From positions 1 to 14,051 of the forward strand of contig CAZKXX010000098.1 in the NCBI GenBank assembly GCA_964556705.1: a stretch of DNA of 14,051 nt. The letters are read 5' to 3'. Shown here in pieces: positions 1-5,440 of the stretch (position 1 is the stretch's first letter; the number at the start of each line of letters is the position of its first letter). A program made the translations under genes and the position numbers. Under the pieces are notes generated by a model, which saw only the letters and a list, made by a program, of their open reading frames with translations, was not told the origin of the DNA and did no database searches. Source of the DNA: CAZKXX01 sp964556705. GTDB lineage: Bacteria > Acidobacteriota > Terriglobia > UBA7540.

Positions 1-189
1 CAAACCAAGTGTACCGGCCCTAAGGAGCCGACGCCGTTATCCAATCAGGTCTGTCCGTTGACCCGCGGTTCGTTCGGCGGGCTTCAGGAGCCGCAGGTCA
101 AAGAACAAACCTGCGCGACCGCTTTCCCCGTCCCAGACAGTGACGCGGGTGTGGCCTGTGACCCGCGGCTTGTGTCCGAAAAGGCATTC
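1..189. other. Gene-free left edge with decayed palindromic repeats
   Basis: This is the stretch downstream of the mogA stop. I see no credible coding sequence. It holds one recognisable REP-like palindrome (91-120) and two similar degenerate motifs at 48-68 and 153-168. Both of these share a GG(T/C)CTGT...GACCCGCGG pattern with the element at 800-827. No hairpin followed by a T tract is present that would serve as a clear mogA terminator. Confidence 0.5.
91..120 (-). repeat. REP-like palindrome, decayed copy
   Basis: The arms CGCAGGT (92-98) and ACCTGCG (109-115) pair perfectly around a 10-nt loop. The outer end reads CGCGACC where better copies have CGCTACC, so the GTAG head on the minus strand has been lost. 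It belongs to the same family as the copies at 848-877, 8716-8749 and 8839-8869. Confidence 0.6.
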
Positions 190-681
190 TCAGGAGTGCT
201 CTGTCTTTCCCCGCAGCAGGTCGAGCGCGTGCGGCAGCAGGTCGAGGATGGCTTCGAGCGATTCCGTCGCCCCGCGCTCGCTTCCCGGCAGGTTGACGAT
301 CAGCGTGCGGTGTCGCGTCCCCACCAGCCCGCGCGAGAGCGCCGCGCGCCGCGTCTTCTTCACGCCTTCCGAGCGCATCAGCTCTTCCAGGCCCGGGACG
401 CGCTTCTCAATCACCGCGGCCGTCGCCTCCGGCGTCACGTCGCGCGGGGCGAGCCCGGTGCCGCCCACGGTGAAGACCGCGTCGCAGTCGTCCCCGCCGG
501 TCCAGTCCTGGAGCCGCTGGCGGATTCCCTCGACTTCATCCGGGAGGACCTCGAAGCCAGCGATTTTCCAGCCTGCGGCTTCCAGGCGCGCGCGCACCGC
601 CGCTCCCGAGCGGTCTTCGCGCTCGCCGCGCGAAACAGCGTCGCTCAAAACGAGGATTTCGGCGCGGAGTGGAGAAGGCAT
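190..681 (-). CDS. mogA: MogA/MoaB-family molybdopterin adenylyltransferase
   Basis: The protein should catalyse Mg-ATP-dependent adenylation of molybdopterin, the step before MoeA inserts molybdate; it would be cytosolic. At 163 aa it is a single MogA/MoaB-type domain. The family signature TVGGTGLAPRDVTPEA is at residues 71-86, with the conserved Asp in the RD pair at residue 81. The late motif LPGSERGATESL is at 131-142. I chose the ATG at 681 because homology begins directly after it (AEILVLSD). A TTG at 726 would add 15 residues that do not look like the family. No strong Shine-Dalgarno sequence is visible before either start. It is the last Mo-cofactor gene on the minus strand, 191 bp after the response regulator and separated from it by palindromic repeats, so it may have its own promoter. 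MogA and MoaB cannot be told apart with certainty from sequence alone. Confidence 0.9.
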   Translation of the reverse strand: MPSPLRAEILVLSDAVSRGEREDRSGAAVRARLEAAGWKIAGFEVLPDEVEGIRQRLQDWTGGDDCDAVFTVGGTGLAPRDVTPEATAAVIEKRVPGLEELMRSEGVKKTRRAALSRGLVGTRHRTLIVNLPGSERGATESLEAILDLLPHALDLLRGKTEHS

Positions 682-729
682 GAATGAAACAGGGGAACGC
701 GCGTTGGGGCTCTCGGCCGTCAGCAAGAG

Positions 730-782
730 CCGCAGGTCAAAAAGCAGGAAAGCCGCAGGTCAAAAAGCAGACCGGCGCCACC
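730..782 (-). repeat. Tandem partial and decayed REP-like palindromes
   Basis: A half copy, CCGCAGGTCAAAAAGCAG, lies at 730-747. It is followed after a short AAAG-type spacer by a longer copy at 753-782 that begins with the same 18 bases. In the longer copy the second arm has decayed to GACCGGCGCCACC, so pairing is reduced and the minus-strand GTAG head reads GTGG. The exact 18-base duplication points to local duplication of the element. Confidence 0.6.
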
Positions 783-799
783 GTTCGCCATTCCCGGAG

Positions 800-827
800 T
801 AGCGAGGGTCTGTCCTGCGACCGGCGG
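800..827 (+). repeat. REP-like element, GTAG head on plus strand
   Basis: The element starts GTAGCGAGGGTC and ends GACCGGCGG, with a short GGTC/GACC stem. It points away from the minus-strand copy at 848-877, giving an inverted pair of the kind seen in bacterial interspersed mosaic elements. The stem is weaker than in other copies. The motifs at 48-68 and 153-168 resemble its second half. Confidence 0.5.
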
Positions 828-847
828 CCCGGAATGCCGCAGGAAAG

Positions 848-877
848 CCGCAGGTCAAACAGCAGACCTGCGCTACC
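848..877 (-). repeat. REP-like palindrome with GTAG head at a stop codon
   Basis: The arms CGCAGGTC (849-856) and GACCTGCG (865-872) pair perfectly over 8 bp around an 8-nt loop. Read on the minus strand the element begins GGTAGCGCAGG. The TAG in that head (873-875) is the in-frame stop of the response regulator, so element and gene overlap by three bases. Confidence 0.8.
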
Positions 878-1604
878 CCGCGTCCCGATTCGCTTCGTCG
901 AGCAGCCGCAGGCCTTCCATCATCAGCCCCTGCGTGGGCATCGTCGTCGTCTGCTCGCTCGAGGTCTTCGAAAAGTCGAGCTCCCAGTCGCCTTCGGTCC
1001 AGGTGAGGACCTTGAAAACCGCGGCGTCGCCCACCAGTTTTCCCAGTGTGGCGTGCGTCACCTGGCCTTCGGTGAAGAACATCGTGCAGGTCTCGCCGCC
1101 GTTGCGGACGATGAGCGCGCAGGACTTGCGCCCCTGCTCGAGCGTGCTCATCCAGTCGAGCAGGCTCATCTCGGCCAGACTCCCGGAGATGGCGCCGCCC
1201 CGCGGCCCCGCCGCTTCGATCTTCTGCTGGTGCAGTCGCGCGGTGATCCGCCGCGCCTGGAGTGAAAGCTCACGCACGAAGAACGGCTTGACGAAGTATT
1301 CTTCCGCGCCGTCCACGAAGCCGCGCAGCCGCTCGTCAATCTCTTTTTGCGAGGCGAGGAAGACGAAAGGAATGTCCCTGGTTTCCGGTCGCGCGCGCAG
1401 CTTTTCGAACAGCGAGCGGCCGTCCATCATGGGCATGGAATAATCGGAAATGATGAGGTCCGGCTTGATTTCCAGCGCCTTCATCAGCGCGTCGGCGCCG
1501 TCGGTGGCCGTCACCAGTTCGCCGCACTTGTCGAGGCTGCGGGTGAGGAGCTTGAGGATGGTCGGGTTGTCGTCCACGATCAGAATCTTCAGCCCGACGG
1601 CCAT
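873..1604 (-). CDS. Response regulator: receiver domain plus DUF4388 (PATAN-type) domain
   Basis: This 243-aa cytosolic signalling protein has an N-terminal receiver domain (about residues 5-122) with acidic pair D11/D12, phospho-acceptor D54 in DYSMPMMDG, and K106 in YFVKPF. A linker leads to a DUF4388/PATAN-type domain (about 137-225) opening with SGSLAEMSLLDWM. There is no DNA-binding output domain, so a protein-protein output is more likely than transcription control. One oddity: at the switch position, usually Thr or Ser before Ala, the sequence reads FLAS, giving Ala84. The start is supported by an AGGA ribosome-binding site about 8 bases upstream. It lies 42 bp after moaC and probably shares its transcript. 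The partner kinase is not in the window. The stop codon is provided by a repeat element. Confidence 0.9.
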   Translation of the reverse strand: MAVGLKILIVDDNPTILKLLTRSLDKCGELVTATDGADALMKALEIKPDLIISDYSMPMMDGRSLFEKLRARPETRDIPFVFLASQKEIDERLRGFVDGAEEYFVKPFFVRELSLQARRITARLHQQKIEAAGPRGGAISGSLAEMSLLDWMSTLEQGRKSCALIVRNGGETCTMFFTEGQVTHATLGKLVGDAAVFKVLTWTEGDWELDFSKTSSEQTTTMPTQGLMMEGLRLLDEANRDAG

Positions 1605-1646
1605 GCCGTTTTCCTGCCTTGGATTCGAAGGTGTGCGCCTCGCCGC

Positions 1647-2138
1647 TCAGCGCCGCGCGCGGTAGGCGCCGCTCTTTCCGCCCGTCTTCTCCAGCAGCCG
1701 CACGTTTGCGATTTCAATCCCCTTGTCGAGCGCCTTGCACATGTCGTAGACGGTCAGGGCGGCGACGGCGGCGGCGGTCATCGCTTCCATCTCGACGCCC
1801 GTGGGCCCCGTGGTTCGGATCGTCGAGGAGATTTCGACGCCATTCTGGCACAACTTGGCGTCCACATCAATGTGGCTCAACAGCAACGGATGGCAGAGCG
1901 GAATCAGCTCCGCCGTGCGCTTGGCGGCGGCGATTCCCGCCAGGCGCGCGACTTCCAGGGGGTCGCCTTTGGGATTTTTCCGGAGCGCCTGGAGCGTCCG
2001 CGCCGACATCCGGACGAAGGCGCTCGCCACGGCGCGGCGCTCCGTCGGCGCCTTCGCCGAAACGTCCACCATGCGCGCCCGCCCCGCGCCGTCGTAATGA
2101 CTCAGGCGCCGGGTTGTCCTTCGCCGCCTTGCTGCCAT
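1647..2138 (-). CDS. moaC: Cyclic pyranopterin monophosphate synthase MoaC
   Basis: MoaC converts the MoaA product 3',8-cyclo-7,8-dihydro-GTP into cyclic pyranopterin monophosphate, the first pterin intermediate of molybdenum cofactor. The 163-aa protein is of normal length. Visible signatures are MVDVSAK (23-29), AAKRT (71-75), LIPLCHPL (78-85, with the conserved His83), TGVEMEA (113-119), YDMCKA (131-136, with the conserved Asp132 and Lys135) and GGKSG (153-157). The ATG at 2138 has a GGGAG ribosome-binding site 5 to 6 bases upstream. The first ten residues are very arginine-rich and not conserved, but no better start exists before MVDVSAK. It follows moeA by 45 bp, and most of that spacer is a heptamer array. 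No moaA or moaE is nearby. Confidence 0.97.
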   Translation of the reverse strand: MAARRRRTTRRLSHYDGAGRARMVDVSAKAPTERRAVASAFVRMSARTLQALRKNPKGDPLEVARLAGIAAAKRTAELIPLCHPLLLSHIDVDAKLCQNGVEISSTIRTTGPTGVEMEAMTAAAVAALTVYDMCKALDKGIEIANVRLLEKTGGKSGAYRARR

Positions 2139-2141
2139 CTC

Positions 2142-2169
2142 AACTCCCGAAATCCGAAACTCGAAACTC
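2142..2169. repeat. Heptanucleotide array in the moeA-moaC spacer
   Basis: Four 7-bp units run in register on the plus strand: AACTCCC, GAAATCC, GAAACTC, GAAACTC. On the transcribed minus strand the last unit reads GGGAGTT and supplies the GGGAG Shine-Dalgarno of moaC. A further GAAATCC lies at 2176-2182, out of register by an insertion. Confidence 0.65.
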
Positions 2170-2202
2170 GCTGCCGAAATCCGCTACGCGGGTTTCGGCA
2201 GC
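2170..2202 (-). promoter_or_regulatory. Strong hairpin spanning the moeA stop codon
   Basis: The arms GCTGCCGAAA (2170-2179) and TTTCGGCAGC (2193-2202) are perfect 10-bp complements. Inside them CCGC (2181-2184) pairs with GCGG (2188-2191) around a TAC loop, leaving one mismatch. The moeA TAG stop lies at the hairpin apex, in a GTAGCGG context on the minus strand. There is no T tract, so it is unlikely to be an intrinsic terminator. An RNA stability, translational-coupling or repeat-insertion origin is more plausible. Confidence 0.6.
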
Positions 2203-3392
2203 ACATCCACCCACTCGCCTTCGCCGAGTTCGGTCTGCTCCGGATGAATCACGAGGAAGCAGTTGGCCGCGGCGGTGCCGACCAGGTCGCCCGAGCCCTG
2301 GTAGCCGACCCGCTCGACCACCGGTTCGCCCGCGCGTCGCTCGACGCGCGCCGGGAAAAACGCCGTCAGCCCCAGCTTGACGCGCACCGGCCGCTTCAGC
2401 CGCGCGCGCAGGAAGACGGGCGGCTCAAACGATCCCCCGCCCAGCAGTTCCAGGGCGCGCCGAATGAAAATTTCAAACGTCACGAACGTCGAAACGGGAT
2501 TTCCCGGCAATCCGAAAAAGAACTTCCCGGCGGCGCGGCCAAACGCCAGCGGCTTGCCCGGCCGAATCGCCACACCCTGAAAAAAGAACTCCGCGCCGAA
2601 GTCGCGCAGGACCTCGGCCACAAAATCGTACGCGCCCATCGAAATCCCGCCGCTCAACAGCAACAGGTCCGACTTCAGCCCCTCTTCCACCAGCCGCCGC
2701 AAATCCTCTTTTCGGTCCGGAGCGATTCCGAGCAGGCGCGGCACGGCGCCTGCGGCGGCCACCTGCGCTGAAAGCGTCACGGCGTTCGAGTTGCGAATCT
2801 GGAACCATTCGGGCTGCTGCTCGACCGGGACCACCTCGTCGCCCGTCGGCAGGATGGCCACCTGCAAACGCGCGAAGACGGGCACCGGCGATTTTCCCAC
2901 CGCCGCCAGCAGTCCGAGTTCGGAGGGGCCGAGCCTCCGGCCGCGCTCGAGCACGCGGCTGCCCGTCGCCGCTTCGCTTCCGCGGCGAACCACGTTTTCA
3001 AACGGCCTGACGGCGCGCCGGACTTCCACACGAGTCCCTTCGCGGCGTGTGTGCTCGACCATCACCACGGCGTCCGCGCCCGAGGGGAGCGGCGCGCCCG
3101 TCATGATTTCGACGCACTGCCCGGGGCCCACCCGCCCGGTGAAGTGCTGGCCCGCCGGCAGCTCGCCGAGGCGCTCGAGCACGGCCGGCGGCGAGACCAG
3201 GTCGCCGGAGCGAACGGCGAACCCGTCGCGAATCGCGCGGTCGAACGGAGGCAGGTCGCGGTCGGCGAAAACGTCTTCGGCCAGAATCCGTCCGCGCGCC
3301 TGTTCGAGCGGAACCGATTCCGCGGGACGGAGCCGGCCCGCCGGCTCAAGCTGGTTTCTGACGATTTCCAAGGCCTCGTGGAAGCCAATCAT
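2184..3392 (-). CDS. moeA: Molybdopterin molybdenumtransferase MoeA
   Basis: MoeA inserts molybdate into adenylated molybdopterin made by MogA, giving active Mo cofactor in the cytosol. The 402-aa length is normal. Family motifs in order are LPPFDRAIRDG (47-57), TGAPLPSGADAVV (98-110), TGDE (183-186), IRNSN (199-203), LSGGISMGAYD (246-256), RPGKPLAFG (277-285) and GLPGNPVS (294-301). By alignment from memory, the acidic residue matching E. coli D142 is Glu here (RRGSE, Glu140). The domain IV region ends WVDVLP, as expected. The start at 3392 keeps the usual MIGFHEAL opening, although no strong ribosome-binding site is seen. It heads the Mo-cofactor group and is 198 bp downstream of purA. Its last codons lie inside a long hairpin. 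Confidence 0.96.
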   Translation of the reverse strand: MIGFHEALEIVRNQLEPAGRLRPAESVPLEQARGRILAEDVFADRDLPPFDRAIRDGFAVRSGDLVSPPAVLERLGELPAGQHFTGRVGPGQCVEIMTGAPLPSGADAVVMVEHTRREGTRVEVRRAVRPFENVVRRGSEAATGSRVLERGRRLGPSELGLLAAVGKSPVPVFARLQVAILPTGDEVVPVEQQPEWFQIRNSNAVTLSAQVAAAGAVPRLLGIAPDRKEDLRRLVEEGLKSDLLLLSGGISMGAYDFVAEVLRDFGAEFFFQGVAIRPGKPLAFGRAAGKFFFGLPGNPVSTFVTFEIFIRRALELLGGGSFEPPVFLRARLKRPVRVKLGLTAFFPARVERRAGEPVVERVGYQGSGDLVGTAAANCFLVIHPEQTELGEGEWVDVLPKPA

Positions 3393-3416
3393 GGATCGCG
3401 ATGAAGGGCGTTGGCC

Positions 3417-3444
3417 GTTCGTAGTTAGTAGTCGGTTGTCAATT
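3417..3444. repeat. Degenerate heptanucleotide array
   Basis: Four 7-bp units are seen: GTTCGTA, GTTAGTA, GTCGGTT, GTCAATT. All start with GT and share the 7-bp period seen in four other places in the window. Confidence 0.5.
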
Positions 3445-3553
3445 CTTCGTGGTATCTGGTGGCGGCCAATTGCCTCATCAAGAGCGCACGAGGCGGGAAT
3501 TCAACTCCGTACCATGCTTCGGGAAAGGCACGCCACTTCTGCCCTCGCCGCTC

Positions 3554-3581
3554 AACCCACAACGAACAATCAACAACTGAC
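3554..3581. repeat. Degenerate heptanucleotide array
   Basis: Four 7-bp units are seen: AACCCAC, AACGAAC, AATCAAC, AACTGAC. They end 9 bp before the purA stop codon. The reverse complement resembles the array at 3417-3444, so the two form an imperfect inverted pair. Confidence 0.5.
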
Positions 3582-3590
3582 GACGCCAGA

Positions 3591-4892
3591 CTAACCAACC
3601 ACAAGCCCTTGATTCATCCAGATCGTCTGCTCGCGCCCCGGGCCGGTGGAGACCATGAGAATCTCAACGCCCACCTGCTCGGCCAGGAAGCGCAGGTACT
3701 CTTTCGCCTTCGCCGGGAGCTGGTCGTACTCGGTCAGGCCGAAAGTGGACTGCTGCCAGCCGGGAAGCGTGCGGTAGTGGACCTTGAGGTTTTCGAGCGC
3801 TTCGATCTCGGAGGGAAAGTCGGCGAACCGCCGGCCGCGGTATTCGTATTCCACGCCCACGGGGATTTCGGCCAGCGGGTCGAGGATATCGAGCTTGGTG
3901 ATGACGAGCGCGCGCAGATGATTGACGCGCGCGGCGTAGCGCGCCGCGACCACGTCAAACCACCCGCAGCGGCGCGGGCGCCCGGTGACCGCGCCGTATT
4001 CGCCGCCGCGCTCGCGCAGGCGGTCGCCTTCCGGGCCTTCCACTTCGGTCGGAAACGGCCCGCTGCCCACGCGCGTCGCGTAAGCTTTCGAGACGCCGAT
4101 CGCAGCATCGATCCGCGTCGGCCCCACGCCCGTGCCCGTGCAGGCGCCCCCCGCCGAAGCGCTCGAAGAGGTGACGAAAGGATACGTACCGTGGTCGAGG
4201 TCGAGCAGCGTGCCCTGAGCGCCCTCGAAGAGCACGCGCTTCCCCTGGTCCATCGCCGCGTTCAGATAGGCCGACGTGTCGGCCAGATACGGCACCAGGC
4301 AGCGCGCCGTTTCGTAGTAACTTTCCGCGCAGTCGTCGGCCTCGAGTTTCGTTCCTGCAAAGAGCGCCGAGGCGATGCGGTTCTTCTCCCGCACCACGGC
4401 CGCGCACTGGCGGCGGAAACTTTCCGGGTCGCGCAGGTCGCCGGTGCGCAGGCCGCGGCGGCCCGCCTTGTCCTCGTACGACGGGCCGATCCCTTTCGCC
4501 GTCGTGCCGATTTTCCCGACGCCGCGCGCCTCTTCGGCGGCCACCTCGTGGCTGCGGTGGTAGGGGAGAATCAGGTGCGCGCGGTCGCTGATGAGCAGCC
4601 GGTTGCCCACCGTCACACCGCTCTTCGCCATGGACTCGACTTCCTGGAGCAGCGATTCGGGATTGATCACCACGCCGTTGCCGATGACCGCGGTCTTTTC
4701 CGGATGGACGATGCCGGTGGGCAGGAGTTGCAGTACGAATTTCTTCCCATTGACGACGACGGTATGCCCGGCGTTGGCGCCGCCCTGGTAGCGCGCCACG
4801 ACGTCGAAGTGCTCGGCGAGCGCGTCCACGACCTTGCCCTTGCCTTCGTCGCCCCACTGCGCGCCGACGATGATGACGTTTTTCCAGGCCAT
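3591..4892 (-). CDS. purA: Adenylosuccinate synthetase PurA
   Basis: PurA joins IMP and aspartate using GTP to form adenylosuccinate, the first committed step of AMP synthesis. The 433-aa length matches the family (E. coli is 432). The P-loop-like GAQWGDEGKGK is at 10-20 with catalytic Asp14, and NAGHTVV is at 40-46 with the catalytic His43. IMP and GTP binding motifs follow: EGAQGTLLDLDHGTYP, GRPRRCGWFD and STGPGREQTI. Nothing is missing. The ATG at 4892 is supported by AAGGA about 7 bases upstream. A TAGAAT at 4982-4987 on the minus strand could be its -10, giving an 85-90-nt leader. It sits between trxA (190 bp upstream) and moeA (198 bp downstream), and no functional link to either is evident. 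Confidence 0.98.
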   Translation of the reverse strand: MAWKNVIIVGAQWGDEGKGKVVDALAEHFDVVARYQGGANAGHTVVVNGKKFVLQLLPTGIVHPEKTAVIGNGVVINPESLLQEVESMAKSGVTVGNRLLISDRAHLILPYHRSHEVAAEEARGVGKIGTTAKGIGPSYEDKAGRRGLRTGDLRDPESFRRQCAAVVREKNRIASALFAGTKLEADDCAESYYETARCLVPYLADTSAYLNAAMDQGKRVLFEGAQGTLLDLDHGTYPFVTSSSASAGGACTGTGVGPTRIDAAIGVSKAYATRVGSGPFPTEVEGPEGDRLRERGGEYGAVTGRPRRCGWFDVVAARYAARVNHLRALVITKLDILDPLAEIPVGVEYEYRGRRFADFPSEIEALENLKVHYRTLPGWQQSTFGLTEYDQLPAKAKEYLRFLAEQVGVEILMVSTGPGREQTIWMNQGLVVG

Positions 4893-4960
4893 GCCGTATC
4901 CTTATTGCGCTGCCCTGCCGCAAGCCGCCCTCCCGCGCTCCGCCGGCGCGGCCGCTCGGC

Positions 4961-4980
4961 GGGCGCGCAGGGCCGCGCCC
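4961..4980 (-). other. GC-rich perfect hairpin in purA leader
   Basis: Read on the minus strand, GGGCGCG and CGCGCCC pair perfectly over 7 bp around GCCCTG. It lies about 100 nt after the trxA stop and just inside or at the presumed purA transcript start. No T tract follows, so terminator function is doubtful. Confidence 0.35.
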
Positions 4981-4981
4981 T

Positions 4982-4987
4982 ATTCTA
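4982..4987 (-). promoter_or_regulatory. Candidate -10 element for purA
   Basis: TAGAAT on the minus strand sits in the context TTGGATTAGAATAGG. It resembles the context CTGGACTAGAATCAG found just before the DUF58 gene. No -35 with a good match is present at 15 to 18 bp. This is a weak call based on the shared motif. Confidence 0.3.
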
Positions 4988-5082
4988 ATCCAACCCGGAT
5001 TGACCCTCCGGCGGAAAGTGCCGCGCGAGTTCCCGCCACCGCTTCGTGGGAGCTGGAGGAGCGGTCCGGCAGGATGGTCCGA

Positions 5083-5412
5083 TTACAGATGTTTTTCGAG
5101 ACCTTTGGCGAGGGAGTCCTTGGAAGTGGCGCCCACCCACTGCTCCTCGATTTCTCCGTTCTTGAAGAGCAGCAGCGTGGGAATGCCGCGGATATTGTAG
5201 CGCGCGGTCACCGACTGGTTCTCGTCCACGTTCAGCTTGCCCACCTTCGCGCGGCCCTGGTACTCCTTCGCCAGGGCTTCGACGTGAGGCGCGACCAAGC
5301 GGCACGGCGCGCACCATTCCGCCCAGAAATCCACCAGCACGGGCTGCGATGATTTCAGCACTTCCTCTTCAAAATTCTGGTCCGTGAAAACCAGGGTGTT
5401 GCCGCCTGCCAT
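5083..5412 (-). CDS. trxA: Thioredoxin with CAPC active site
   Basis: A single-domain cytosolic thioredoxin of 109 aa, the usual size. There is no signal peptide or membrane segment. The redox motif is W33-C34-A35-P36-C37, so the usual WCGPC has Ala in place of Gly. The buried Asp28 (VDFW) and the cis-proline Pro78 (GIPTL) are in their normal places. Family knowledge says the residues between the cysteines set redox potential and partner choice; CAPC is known from other thioredoxins and does not abolish the fold. The ATG has a GGAGGG ribosome-binding site 8 bases upstream. The start is 28 bp after the glgA stop, so the two are probably co-transcribed. Thioredoxin reductase is not in the window. 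Confidence 0.93.
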   Translation of the reverse strand: MAGGNTLVFTDQNFEEEVLKSSQPVLVDFWAEWCAPCRLVAPHVEALAKEYQGRAKVGKLNVDENQSVTARYNIRGIPTLLLFKNGEIEEQWVGATSKDSLAKGLEKHL

Positions 5413-5440
5413 GGGTTCAACCCTCCGTGTAAGGAAGCCT

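Larger units (their letters stand above)
3393..3590. other. purA-moeA spacer with two facing heptamer arrays
   Basis: This 198-bp region has no coding sequence. Degenerate heptamers occur at each end (3417-3444 and 3554-3581). The copies near 3430-3454 and 3560-3583 are imperfectly reverse-complementary. On the minus strand a TTGACA occurs at 3437-3442, but no well-placed -10 follows it, so I do not call a moeA promoter. Confidence 0.45.

Noticed and set aside
48..877. Repeated palindromes as a CRISPR array
   Set aside because: The copies are unevenly spaced, occur in both orientations and vary in sequence; there are no regular spacers and no cas genes.
3437..3442. TTGACA on the minus strand as a moeA promoter
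   Set aside because: It arises from the heptamer units and no suitable -10 lies 15 to 19 bp downstream.
3459..4988. Plus-strand 509-codon open frame opposite purA
   Set aside because: It is the antisense shadow of purA, whose motifs are complete on the minus strand.
4893..5082. Riboswitch or purine-responsive leader upstream of purA
   Set aside because: I see GC-rich hairpins but no recognisable purine riboswitch core or conserved junction.
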